Shown one piece after another: positions 1 through 7,823 of a DNA stretch of 15,749 nt. A model generated the notes under the pieces. It made no database searches. It was not told the origin of the DNA and was given only the letters and a program-made list of their open reading frames with translations. The DNA comes from T1Sed10-7 sp041686695. GTDB lineage: Bacteria > Actinomycetota > Nitriliruptoria > Nitriliruptorales > Nitriliruptoraceae. The position numbers and the translations under genes are program-made. Location: NCBI GenBank assembly GCA_041686695.1, contig JAWLDJ010000048.1:1-15749 (forward strand). The letters are read 5' to 3'. Position 1 is the first letter of the stretch, and each line of letters begins with the position of its first letter.

Positions 1-1
1 A

Positions 2-1177
2 CGCAGCCTGTTCACCTCCGAGTCCGTGACCGAGGGTCACCCGGACAAGATGGCGGACCAGATCTCCGACGCGATCCTGGACGCGATCCTGCGCGACGAC
101 CCGATGGGCCGCGTGGCGTGCGAGACGTTGGTCACCACCGGCCAGGTGATGGTGGTCGGCGAGATCACCACCCAGTGCTACGTGGACATCCCGCGGGTCG
201 TGCGCGACAAGGTGCTCTCCATCGGGTACGACTCCGCCGATGTCGGCTTCGACGGCAACACCTGCGGTGTGTCGGTGGCGATCGACGAGCAGTCGCCGGA
301 TATCGCCCTCGGTGTCGATCACGCCTACGACTCCGCCGAGGAGGAGGATCCCTACGGCCTCCAGGGCGCCGGTGACCAGGGGATGATGTTCGGCTACGCC
401 ACCGATGAGACCCCGACGCTGATGCCGTTGCCGATCCACCTGGCGCACCGCACGGCCGAGCGGCTCACCGAGGTCCGCAAATCCGGGTTGCTGCCCTACC
501 TGCGTCCGGACGGCAAGACGCAGATCACCGTCGCCTACGAGCGCGGTCGGCCCGTTGCGGTCACGGCGGTCGTGCTGTCGACGCAGCATCGCGCCGCCAT
601 GGACCTCGACTTCCTGCGCCGCGAGGTCGAGGAGCACGTGATCCGTCCGCTCCTGCCCGAGGACATCGACACCGGTGACGCACAGGTGTTCGTGAACCCG
701 ACCGGGCGGTTCGAGCTCGGCGGTCCGGTCGCCGACGCGGGGCTGACCGGCCGGAAGATCATCGTCGACACCTACGGTGGGATGGCCCGGCACGGCGGTG
801 GGGCGTTCTCCGGCAAGGACCCCTCGAAGGTCGATCGCTCGGCGGCCTACGCGACCCGGTGGGTGGCCAAGAACATCGTCGCGGCCGGGCTGGCGGCCAA
901 GGCCGAGCTGCAGGTCGCCTACGCCATCGGGGTGGCCAACCCCGTGAGCCTGAGCCTGGAGACCTTCGGGACGGCCACGGTCGACCCGAACGCGATCCTG
1001 GCGGCGGTGCGTGAGGTGTTCGACCTGCGTCCGGCCGCCATCGTGGATGTCCTCGACCTGCGTCGCGCCGGCTACCAGGAGACCGCCGCCTACGGGCACT
1101 TCGGGCGCGAAGGCGAGCGGTTCACCTGGGAACGCACCGACCGGGCGGAGGCCCTGAGGGCGGCAGCGGGCGCCTGA
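2..1177 (+). CDS. metK: S-adenosylmethionine synthetase, 5' end cut by window
   Basis: Makes S-adenosylmethionine from methionine and ATP in the cytoplasm, supplying methyl donors such as the one used by RsmB downstream. The frame is already open at base 2 and reads RSLFTSESVTEGHPDK, the family N-terminus, so the GTG at 26 is an internal Val codon. The true start lies a few codons outside the window. Visible family motifs are the ATP-binding GHPDK, GAGDQGMMFGYATDE near the first third, and GGGAFSGKDPSKVDRSAAY in the second half. The end, TAAYGHFGREGERFTWERTD, also matches. About 391 codons are visible against roughly 384-400 for the whole family, so almost all of the protein is here and nothing looks damaged. 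priA starts 5 bases after the stop, which suggests co-transcription. Confidence 0.98.
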   Translation, partial: RSLFTSESVTEGHPDKMADQISDAILDAILRDDPMGRVACETLVTTGQVMVVGEITTQCYVDIPRVVRDKVLSIGYDSADVGFDGNTCGVSVAIDEQSPDIALGVDHAYDSAEEEDPYGLQGAGDQGMMFGYATDETPTLMPLPIHLAHRTAERLTEVRKSGLLPYLRPDGKTQITVAYERGRPVAVTAVVLSTQHRAAMDLDFLRREVEEHVIRPLLPEDIDTGDAQVFVNPTGRFELGGPVADAGLTGRKIIVDTYGGMARHGGGAFSGKDPSKVDRSAAYATRWVAKNIVAAGLAAKAELQVAYAIGVANPVSLSLETFGTATVDPNAILAAVREVFDLRPAAIVDVLDLRRAGYQETAAYGHFGREGERFTWERTDRAEALRAAAGA

Positions 1178-1182
1178 GCGCC

Positions 1183-3123
1183 GTGGGACGCGTCGCACGG
1201 GTCGTGGTCGAGGTCGCTCCCTTCCACCTCGACCACCCCTTCGACTACCTCGTTCCCGACGACCTCGAGGTGGCGGTCGGTCAGCGCGTCCAGGTGACCT
1301 TCGCCGGCCGGCGGGTGCGGGCGCTGGTCATCGCCCTGGCCGCAGACAGCGAGGTGGCACCCGACAAGCTCCGGCCGATCGCCAAGGTCCTCGGTCCCCA
1401 CGTGTGGGTGCGGCCGGCCGAGTTGGCGGTGCTGCGCTGGGCCGCTGAGCGGTTCGGCGCGCCACTGGCCGACGTCGTCCGCCACGCCCTGCCCAACCGC
1501 ACGGTCGACGTCGAGCGACGGGCGACGGCGGCGGGGTGGTTCCCGCCCGGCACCGCACCACGGGCCCGGTCCGATCCGGCGCCACCGGCCGACGAGGTGC
1601 TGGCGGCCTGGCACCCGTACGGACAGGGAGGCGCTGCGCTCCACGCTGCCGTGGTCGAGGGCGCCGGTTCGTTCCTGTGGCGGCCCCTGCCGGGAGAGGA
1701 CGTCGCGGCCCGTCTGGCCGAGCTCACCCAGCTCACCCTCGCCCACGATCGGGATGTCCTGCTGCTGGTCCCCGACCCCGCCTCGCCCACGGCTGCCGCC
1801 GTTCTCACCGCCGCCGGCGACCTGGCCGTCGACCTGCGCGGTGGGCCGTCGCCGCGGGTGGTGTACCGCCGCTGGCTCGAGGCCCGTACCGGACGTGCCC
1901 GGGTCGTGGTCGGGGAGCGTGGAGCGGCGTTCGTCCCGCTGGAGCGTCTCGGGCTGGCGGTGATCCTGGACGAGGCCAACCCGGCCTACAAGGAGCGGCG
2001 CAGCCCCCGTCACCACGCCCGGGAGGTGGTCCTGGAGCGGGCCCGACGCGCCGGTGGTGTCGGCTTGGCGGTCGGCACGGTGCCCTCGGCGATCGCTTGG
2101 CGGCTCCTGCGGGAGCGCCGGCTGACCCCGGTGGTCGCTGACCGTGAGCGCGAACGCCGGGCTCGACCACGTGTGCAGGTGGTCACGGGCGAGGACCAGC
2201 CCCGCGCCCGGCTCACCCGCGAGGCCACCGCGGCGCTGCGGACCGCGACCCGGGCCGGCACCTACGGCGTGGTGCTCGCCACCCGCCGTGGTGAGGGGCG
2301 GGCGCTGGTGTGCGCTGCGTGCGGCGAGCGGCGGAGCTGTCGCGTGTGCGCGGCGTCACTGGCCTCCGACGGCCGCGGCGGACTGGCCTGCGAGGGCTGC
2401 GGTGACCGGCAGCCACGGCGGCCACCGTGCCGCGCCTGCGGGGGACGGGAGGTCGTCCCGCTGGCTGCAGGGGCCCAGCGGCTGGGGGCTGAACTGGCCC
2501 GCAGCAGCGATGTCGAGGTCGGCGTGCTCGAGGGCTACGGGCAGCGACCGCCTCCGCCGCCGGCGATCCTGGTGACCACCCGCGGCTCCGTGCTCGATCG
2601 CCCGCCCGGGCCGGTCGGTGCGGTCGTCCTGCCGGACCTCGACGGCACGCTGCGTCGACCGACCCTGGACGCGGCCGAGGACACGCTGCGGCTGGCGTGC
2701 CAGCTCGCCGCCTGGGCGGTCCACGGGCGTGCGGATCCGGCCACCTCGAGCGTCGTGGTCCAGACCCGGGAGCCGGACCACCCGGCGATCGCCGCCCTGG
2801 CGGCCTGGGACCCGGGCGGCTTCTGGCGGCAGGAGGTCGCCGTGCGCGCCGCCCTGCGCTTCCCACCGGCCGCCCACGCCCTGCGCGTGACCAGCCCGGT
2901 GGGCGCGGTCGTCGATCAGCAGCCCGTCAGTGCGGCCCTGGCGGCTTCGCTGGCTCCCGGTGACGACCTCCTCGGTCCGATCGCGGTCGAGGGTCGGGAC
3001 CGCTACCTCGTCAAGTGCGACGACCGCGCTGCCACGCTGGTGGCCCTGCGGGCGGTGCGTGCCCGTGCCAGTCAGCTCGCGGTGGAGCTGCGGGTCGACG
3101 TGGACCCGGTCGATGCGCTGTAG
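1183..3123 (+). CDS. priA: Primosomal protein N' (PriA), actinobacterial type with decayed helicase core
   Basis: PriA recognises stalled forks and reloads the replisome. The N-terminus (about residues 5-105, starting RVVVEVAPFHLDHPFDYLVP) matches the DNA 3'-end-binding domain. The zinc module is intact, with eight cysteines in CxxC pairs at 377/380, 386/389, 403/406 and 416/419. The helicase half is not intact. I see no GxxGxGKT Walker A in the expected region (about 150-200), and the DEEH box of active PriA is DEAN at 263-266 within LGLAVILDEANPAYKERRSPRHHAREV. Loss of ATPase motifs is known for actinobacterial PriA, so this is probably a structural restart protein without helicase activity and not a pseudogene: 646 codons are open and the conserved blocks are in order. 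The GTG start lies 5 bases after metK and has no clear Shine-Dalgarno, so coupling to metK is likely. Confidence 0.93.
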   Translation: MGRVARVVVEVAPFHLDHPFDYLVPDDLEVAVGQRVQVTFAGRRVRALVIALAADSEVAPDKLRPIAKVLGPHVWVRPAELAVLRWAAERFGAPLADVVRHALPNRTVDVERRATAAGWFPPGTAPRARSDPAPPADEVLAAWHPYGQGGAALHAAVVEGAGSFLWRPLPGEDVAARLAELTQLTLAHDRDVLLLVPDPASPTAAAVLTAAGDLAVDLRGGPSPRVVYRRWLEARTGRARVVVGERGAAFVPLERLGLAVILDEANPAYKERRSPRHHAREVVLERARRAGGVGLAVGTVPSAIAWRLLRERRLTPVVADRERERRARPRVQVVTGEDQPRARLTREATAALRTATRAGTYGVVLATRRGEGRALVCAACGERRSCRVCAASLASDGRGGLACEGCGDRQPRRPPCRACGGREVVPLAAGAQRLGAELARSSDVEVGVLEGYGQRPPPPPAILVTTRGSVLDRPPGPVGAVVLPDLDGTLRRPTLDAAEDTLRLACQLAAWAVHGRADPATSSVVVQTREPDHPAIAALAAWDPGGFWRQEVAVRAALRFPPAAHALRVTSPVGAVVDQQPVSAALAASLAPGDDLLGPIAVEGRDRYLVKCDDRAATLVALRAVRARASQLAVELRVDVDPVDAL

Positions 3124-3140
3124 GCACCGTGACGGTTGCC

Positions 3141-3146
3141 TACCAT
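3141..3146 (+). promoter_or_regulatory. Possible -10 box upstream of def
   Basis: TACCAT fits the actinobacterial TANNNT -10 pattern. It sits in the 67-base priA-def gap, 44 bases before the chosen def start. No convincing -35 hexamer is visible 16-18 bases upstream, because that region is the end of priA. Low confidence, from position and pattern only. Confidence 0.3.
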
Positions 3147-3190
3147 CGCGTCACGCGCGGACCGGAGCCGCGCCCGGACAGGAGCCAGCG

Positions 3191-3772
3191 GTGGGCAGGA
3201 TGGAGATCCGGATCTTCGGTGATCCGGTGCTGCGGCAGCAGGCGCACGAGGTCAGCGACTTCGACGGTCGTCTGGCCACGCTGGCCGAGGACATGCTGGA
3301 GACCATGCGGGCCGCCGAAGGGGTCGGTCTCGCCGCCAACCAGGTCGGGGTGCTCAAGCGGCTGTTCACCTGGGAGGTGGCGCTGGAGGACGAGGACGGT
3401 GCCGTCTCCACCCGCGGTGGCGCCGTGGTCAACCCGCGGCTGCTGGACGCCTCCGAGGAGCTCCAGGGCGGGGACGAGGGCTGCCTGTCCTTCCCGGGTC
3501 TCTTCTACCCCCTCGAGCGGCCCCTGCGGGTGCAGGTCGCCTACCAGGACCTCGTGGGCGATGAGCACCAGGTCCAGCTCGAGGGCCACTTCGCCCGGAT
3601 CTGGCTGCACGAGATGGACCACCTCAACGGGATCCTGTTCGTCGACCACCTCGCCGCCCACGATCGCAAGGCGGCGCTCAAGCAGATGCGCGAGTACCGG
3701 CTGGCCGCCGGCCTCGACGACCCCGAGCCACCCCGGCCCGGTGGGCTGCTGCTCGGCCGGAGCCGGCGCTGA
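3191..3772 (+). CDS. def: Peptide deformylase
   Basis: Metalloenzyme that removes the formyl group from the N-terminal Met of new proteins as they leave the ribosome. All three family motifs are present: GVGLAANQ (Gln51), EGCLSFPG (metal ligand Cys98) and HEMDH (ligands His140 and His144, catalytic Glu141), numbered from the GTG at 3191. I chose this GTG because AGGAG at 3180-3184 lies 6 bases before it. The ATG at 3200 (MEIRIFGDPVLR) is also possible and gives a more usual N-terminus, but is 15 bases from that site. The frame stays open upstream into priA, but that part has no homology. 193 residues is normal for the family. It precedes fmt by 11 bases, pairing formyl addition and removal, as is common in bacteria. 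Confidence 0.96.
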   Translation: MGRMEIRIFGDPVLRQQAHEVSDFDGRLATLAEDMLETMRAAEGVGLAANQVGVLKRLFTWEVALEDEDGAVSTRGGAVVNPRLLDASEELQGGDEGCLSFPGLFYPLERPLRVQVAYQDLVGDEHQVQLEGHFARIWLHEMDHLNGILFVDHLAAHDRKAALKQMREYRLAAGLDDPEPPRPGGLLLGRSRR

Positions 3773-3783
3773 AGGAGCTGCCC

Positions 3784-4737
3784 ATGCGCATCGCGTTCCT
3801 CGGGACCCCCGAGGTGGCCGTCCCGAGCCTCGACGCGCTCGTGGCGGCCGAGGACATCGAGGTGGTCGTCGTCCTGTGCAACCCCGATCGCCCCAGGGGT
3901 CGGTCCAGGACGCCGGTGCCGCCCCCGGTCAAGGTCGCGGCCGAGCAGCACGGCATCGAGGTCTGGCAGCCCGCCAGGCCGCGTGAGGTCCTGGACCGCT
4001 TCCGTGCCCTCGAGCTCGACGCCTGCGCCGTGGTGGCCTACGGCGCGCTGCTGCCGGCCGACGTGCTCGCAGCCGGCGGGGCCGGGTTCGTCAACCTCCA
4101 CTTCTCCCTGCTGCCGAGGTGGCGGGGAGCCGCTCCCGTCCAGCACGCGCTGCGCGCCGGGGACCGGACCACCGGCATCACCACCTTCGTGCTCGACGAG
4201 GGCATGGACACCGGTCCCGTGTTGCGGCGCGTCGAGGTGCCGATCGAAGCGCAGGAGAGCGCGGGTGCCCTGCTGTCCCGTCTGGCCGAACTGGGTGCCC
4301 CGGTCCTGGTGGAGTCCCTGCGAGCCCTGCATGCCGGCGAGGTGCCGGTGGCGCAGCCGAGCGAGGGGGCCACGCTGGCACCCAAGATCCACCCCGAGGA
4401 CGTCGCGCTGGACCTGGCCCGTCCGGCGACACAGCTCGCCGACCTGGTCCGCAGCGCCGACCCGGGGCCCGGCGCCCACACGAGCTTCCGGGATGCCCGG
4501 CTGAAGGTCTTCGGGGCCCGCCCGGTCCCCGACGCCGAGCTCGCCGCCGAGGACACCCCACCCGGCACCGTGCTCGCGACGGACCGCGAGGGGATCCTGG
4601 TCGCGTGCGGTGAGGGTGCGCTCCTGCTCACCGAGGTGCAGCCGGCGGGCAAGCCCCGCATGGCCGCCGCGGCCTACGCGAACGGTGCCCGGATCGCGGT
4701 GGGGGAGCGGTTGGGCGCCCCGTCCGCCTCGGCGTGA
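3784..4737 (+). CDS. fmt: Methionyl-tRNA formyltransferase
   Basis: Transfers a formyl group from 10-formyl-tetrahydrofolate to the Met of initiator tRNA. The N-terminal formyltransferase domain (about residues 1-185) begins MRIAFLGTPEVAVPSLDAL and carries the signature NLHFSLLPRWRGAAPVQ. Catalytic residues fall at Asn104, His106 and Asp142 (in EGMDTGPVL), two less than E. coli numbering. The C-terminal OB-like tRNA-binding domain (about 205-310) ends in the usual LLLTEVQPAGKPRM block. 317 residues is full length. AAGGAG at 3772-3777, overlapping the def stop, lies 6 bases from the ATG, so the start is secure. Its stop overlaps the rsmB start by 4 bases (GTGA), implying coupled translation. 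Confidence 0.98.
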   Translation: MRIAFLGTPEVAVPSLDALVAAEDIEVVVVLCNPDRPRGRSRTPVPPPVKVAAEQHGIEVWQPARPREVLDRFRALELDACAVVAYGALLPADVLAAGGAGFVNLHFSLLPRWRGAAPVQHALRAGDRTTGITTFVLDEGMDTGPVLRRVEVPIEAQESAGALLSRLAELGAPVLVESLRALHAGEVPVAQPSEGATLAPKIHPEDVALDLARPATQLADLVRSADPGPGAHTSFRDARLKVFGARPVPDAELAAEDTPPGTVLATDREGILVACGEGALLLTEVQPAGKPRMAAAAYANGARIAVGERLGAPSASA

Positions 4738-6059
4738 GCTCCCGAGCTGGTGCCGGCGGGTCGACGGGCCTCGCGTCCCGGCGCGCCGCCCTGGCAGCAC
4801 TCGCCCAGGTCGAGGAACGCGGGCGTTGGTCCAACCTGGCCGTCCCCGAGGCCATCGCCGAGCTCGCCACGGCGCGCGACCGTGCCTTCGCTTCGCACCT
4901 GGCCTACGAGACCCTGCGTTGGCAGGGCACGCTCGACGCGGCGCTGGCGCTCGTGCTCACCCGTGACCTGGCCGCGGTCGAGCCCGCGCTGCGGCGGATC
5001 CTGCGGCTCGGCGCCACGCAGCTGCTGATCAGCGACGTGCCGGCTCGCGCTGCCGTCGACACCAGCGTGCAGCTGGCCCGCGGCGCCGTCCCGGCCGGGC
5101 GCAGCAAGGGCGCCGCGGGCTTCGTCAACGGCGTGCTGCGGGCGCTGAGCCGGCGCGGGGACGACCTCGGTTGGCCCGACGCGGACCAGGATCCGATCGG
5201 TCACCTGGGGCTGCGTACGGGGCATCCCCGCTGGATCGTCGAGGACCTCGTCGCGCGGTTCGGCGCCGAGCGGGCGGGACGCATCCTGGCTGCCGACGAC
5301 GTGGCGCCGGGGGTGACGCTGCGGGCCAACGCGGACCGTGACGCGCTGCTGGCGGAGCTCGCCGAGGCGGGTGTCGAGGCCACGGCCGGCCGGACCCCGG
5401 GTGCGGTTCGAGCGCCCGGGCTCGACCCGCGTGGGGCGGCCGCCGTGCGTGAGGGCCGGGCCGTGGTCCAGGACGAGGCGTCGATGCGGGTGGCGCTGGC
5501 CACCGGCGCCACGCCGGGCGCGCGTGTGCTGGATCTGTGCGCCGGGCCGGGCGGCAAGGCCACCCACCTCGCGCACCTGGTGGGCGCGGCCGGCAGCGTC
5601 ACGGCGGTCGAGGTGCACCCGCACCGCGCGCAGCTGATCACCGACGCCGCCGCGGTCCAAGCGGTGCCGGTCGAGGTGGTCGTGGGTGATGCGCGCACCC
5701 CACCGCTGGCCCCGGAGGCGACCTACGACGTGGTGCTGCTGGACGCGCCGTGCACCGGGCTCGGGACCGGCCGACGCCGCCCCGAGGTGCGCTGGCGCCG
5801 CCAGCCCGAGGACGCCGTCGAGCTGGCGGCGCTCCAGCGTGAGCTGCTCGCCGCGGCCGCGGCCCGGGTGGCGCCGGGCGGCCAACTCACCTACGCGGTG
5901 TGCACCTGGACCGCCGCCGAGACCACCGAGGTCGTGGAGGCCTTCGAGCGCCGAGCGGCCGCGGCGGGACTGACCCGACGCGACCTGCAGCAGCTGTGGC
6001 CCGACACCGACGACACCGACGGGATGTTCATCGCCACCTGGGTCCGAGGGGCCCCGTGA
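4734..6059 (+). CDS. rsmB: 16S rRNA m5C967 methyltransferase RsmB
   Basis: SAM-dependent methyltransferase that makes 5-methylcytosine at 16S rRNA position 967 (E. coli numbering); also called Sun or Fmu. The N-terminal about 150 residues are a NusB-like RNA-binding domain (SRRAALAALAQVEERGRWSNLAV onward). The catalytic domain has SAM motif I, DLCAGPGGKATHL, from Asp267, then DAPCTGLG with Cys340 (the release cysteine of motif IV), and YAVCTWTAAET with Cys390 in the motif VI nucleophile position. The usual TC pair of motif VI is VC here, but the cysteine itself is kept. 441 residues fits the family. The GTG start overlaps the fmt stop as GTGA, and there is no strong Shine-Dalgarno, so translation probably depends on fmt. 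A 118-base gap follows before rpe. Confidence 0.95.
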   Translation: MSSRAGAGGSTGLASRRAALAALAQVEERGRWSNLAVPEAIAELATARDRAFASHLAYETLRWQGTLDAALALVLTRDLAAVEPALRRILRLGATQLLISDVPARAAVDTSVQLARGAVPAGRSKGAAGFVNGVLRALSRRGDDLGWPDADQDPIGHLGLRTGHPRWIVEDLVARFGAERAGRILAADDVAPGVTLRANADRDALLAELAEAGVEATAGRTPGAVRAPGLDPRGAAAVREGRAVVQDEASMRVALATGATPGARVLDLCAGPGGKATHLAHLVGAAGSVTAVEVHPHRAQLITDAAAVQAVPVEVVVGDARTPPLAPEATYDVVLLDAPCTGLGTGRRRPEVRWRRQPEDAVELAALQRELLAAAAARVAPGGQLTYAVCTWTAAETTEVVEAFERRAAAAGLTRRDLQQLWPDTDDTDGMFIATWVRGAP

Positions 6060-6144
6060 TCCCCCGAGCGGGACGTGGGCGCTGAGGTCATGACCCGTGC
6101 CGTCGCCATCGGGTGCTCGGTCGGCTCCGACGCCGAGCTCCGCC

Positions 6145-6150
6145 TACGCT
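6145..6150 (+). promoter_or_regulatory. Possible -10 box of the rpe-rib-helD operon
   Basis: TACGCT matches TANNNT and lies 27 bases before the rpe start, in the 118-base gap (6060-6177) after rsmB. This is the only substantial gap upstream of the compact rpe-to-helD run, so it is the natural site for an operon promoter. No clear -35 hexamer is visible, and no FMN-riboswitch-like structure lies in the leader. The gap holds no other gene that I can see. Confidence 0.4.
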
Positions 6151-6177
6151 GTCCGGCAGCGGCAGAAGGCTGACCTG

Positions 6178-6858
6178 GTGACCGAACTCTCGATCGCGCC
6201 CTCGATCCTGGCGGCGGACTTCGCCCGTCTGGGCGCCGAGGTCGCCGAGGTGGCGCCGGTCGTGCCATCGGTCCACGTCGATGTCATGGATGGGCACTAC
6301 GTGCCCAACATCACCCTCGGCCACCCGGTCGTGGCGTCGCTGCGCCGCGCGACCGACCGCCTCCTCGACTGCCATCTGATGATCACCGACCCGGGGACCT
6401 ACGCGCCCGAGCTGGTGGCGCTCGGCGCGGACTCGATCACCTTCCACCCGGAGGTCGAGGAGGATCCCCTCGGGCTGATCCACCGCCTCCACGACCAGGG
6501 AGCGCAGGTCGGGGTGGCCATCAAGCCCGACCATCCTGTTGGGATGGTGGTCGAGCTCCTCCCGCACGTCGACCTCCTGCTCGTGATGACCGTGGAACCC
6601 GGTTTCGGTGGTCAGGCCTTCCTCCCGCACGTGCTCCCGAAGGTGACCGAGGCCCTGGCCTGGCGGGCCGCCAACGGCGCGGGGTTCCGGATCCAGGTGG
6701 ACGGCGGCATCGGTGCCGCCACGATCGAGGAGGCCGCCGCCGCCGGCGCCGAGGTGTTCGTCGCCGGTTCGGCGGTGTTCGGTGCCGCCGACCGTGTGGC
6801 AGCCTGCGAGGAACTGCTGCGCCGCGCTCAGGTCGCCGCCTCGGCGGTGTCGAGGTGA
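6178..6858 (+). CDS. rpe: Ribulose-phosphate 3-epimerase
   Basis: Interconverts ribulose 5-phosphate and xylulose 5-phosphate in the pentose phosphate pathway. It is a TIM barrel with the full set of metal ligands: His33 and Asp35 (HVDVMDGHYVPN), His66 (DCHLMI) and Asp175 (VDGGI). These are the canonical positions when counted from the GTG at 6178. That supports this start over the longer in-frame ATG at 6097, whose extra 27 residues have no homology. AGAAGG at 6164-6169 is 8 bases upstream of the GTG. The phosphate-binding VEPGFGGQ loop and the GSAVFG end are present. 226 residues is normal. Ribulose 5-phosphate is also the substrate of the RibB half of RibBA, so its place ahead of the riboflavin genes makes metabolic sense. 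Overlaps the next gene by GTGA. Confidence 0.97.
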   Translation: MTELSIAPSILAADFARLGAEVAEVAPVVPSVHVDVMDGHYVPNITLGHPVVASLRRATDRLLDCHLMITDPGTYAPELVALGADSITFHPEVEEDPLGLIHRLHDQGAQVGVAIKPDHPVGMVVELLPHVDLLLVMTVEPGFGGQAFLPHVLPKVTEALAWRAANGAGFRIQVDGGIGAATIEEAAAAGAEVFVAGSAVFGAADRVAACEELLRRAQVAASAVSR

Positions 6859-7823
6859 GTGCCCGGGTCCTGGTGGCCGACGACGACGAGGACATCCGGG
6901 CCTACCTGGAGGTCACGCTCCAGCTCGCCGGCTTCCACGTGCTGCTCGCCAACGACGGCGCCGAAGCCATCCAGGTCGCCCGCAACGCCCGCCCCGACGT
7001 GGTGCTGCTCGATGTGATGATGCCGACCCAGGACGGTCTCGACGCGCTGCGACAGCTCCGGGACGACCCCCGGACCGGCCACCTGCCCGTGATGCTGCTC
7101 ACCGCCCGGGTGCAGACCGACGACGCCATCACGGGGCTGGATGCCGGTGCCGACGACTACCTGACCAAGCCCTTCGATCCCGACGAGCTGGTCGCCCGCG
7201 TGCGTGCCGCGTTGCGGCGAGCGGAGACCCAGCGCACCCGCAACCCCTTGACCGGCCTGCCGGGCAACGAGTCGATCCTGGCCCGGCTGTCGCGGCTGCT
7301 GGACCGCGGGGCCGGGTTCGCGCTGCTCTACGTCGACCTCGACCGGTTCAAGCCCTTCAACGACCACTACGGCTTCCTGCGCGGCGATGATGCCCTGCGC
7401 TCGGTGGCCACGGTCCTGCAGGCGGTCCGCGACGAGCTGGACGATCCCGAGGCCTTCGTCGGCCACGTGGGCGGTGACGACTTCGTCGTGCTGGTGCGCC
7501 CCGAGCTCGCGGAGACCGCGGCGCGACGCATCTGCGAGCGTTTCGACGCGTTGGCGCCGACCCTCTACGACCCGCCCGACCGGCAGGCGGGGTCGATCGA
7601 GGTCCCGGATCGCCGTGGGGTCCCGCAGCGCTACGACCTGCTGTCGCTGTCGATCGGGGTCGCCTCGACCGAGGTGCGCGACTTCGCGCACCATGGTGAC
7701 ATGGTCTCCACCGCCACCGAGATGAAGCGCTACGCCAAGAGCCGCACGGGTCCCGGCTCCGACTACGCGGTGGATCGACGGGCCCCTGGCGACGGCGTCG
7801 AGATGGAGGTCGAGCTCCCGTGA
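6855..7823 (+). CDS. Response regulator: receiver domain plus GGDEF-family domain (GGDDF)
   Basis: Two-domain signalling protein of 322 residues, predicted cytoplasmic, with no membrane segment. Receiver domain, about 1-120: acidic pocket Asp9-Asp11 (VLVADDDED), phosphoacceptor Asp53 (VVLLDVMMP), MLLTAR switch Thr, and Lys105 (LTKPF). All residues needed for phosphorylation are present. GGDEF-family domain, about 125-305: NPLTGLPGN from 130, YVDLDRFKPFNDHYGF with Asp161 (the metal-binding position), and the signature GGDDF at 206-210. The fourth signature residue is Asp where active diguanylate cyclases have Glu, and no RxxD inhibitory site precedes it. It may make c-di-GMP weakly, or it may only bind nucleotide; the sequence cannot decide. 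No sensor kinase is adjacent. The GTG start overlaps the rpe stop as GTGA, so it is translated as part of the rpe-rib operon, an unusual place for such a regulator. Confidence 0.93.
   Translation: MSARVLVADDDEDIRAYLEVTLQLAGFHVLLANDGAEAIQVARNARPDVVLLDVMMPTQDGLDALRQLRDDPRTGHLPVMLLTARVQTDDAITGLDAGADDYLTKPFDPDELVARVRAALRRAETQRTRNPLTGLPGNESILARLSRLLDRGAGFALLYVDLDRFKPFNDHYGFLRGDDALRSVATVLQAVRDELDDPEAFVGHVGGDDFVVLVRPELAETAARRICERFDALAPTLYDPPDRQAGSIEVPDRRGVPQRYDLLSLSIGVASTEVRDFAHHGDMVSTATEMKRYAKSRTGPGSDYAVDRRAPGDGVEMEVELP

Noticed and set aside
2930..3190. Longer start for peptide deformylase extending back into priA
   Set aside because: The extra residues overlap priA in another frame and have no deformylase homology; the AGGAG at 3180-3184 points to the GTG at 3191.
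3541..4800. Minus-strand open frame of about 419 codons opposite def and fmt
   Set aside because: Low-complexity Gly/Arg/His-rich translation mirroring the two conserved plus-strand genes; no start signal or homology.
6097..6177. Upstream ATG start for rpe adding 27 residues
   Set aside because: The extension includes the probable promoter box and has no homology. Ligand numbering and the Shine-Dalgarno favour the GTG at 6178.
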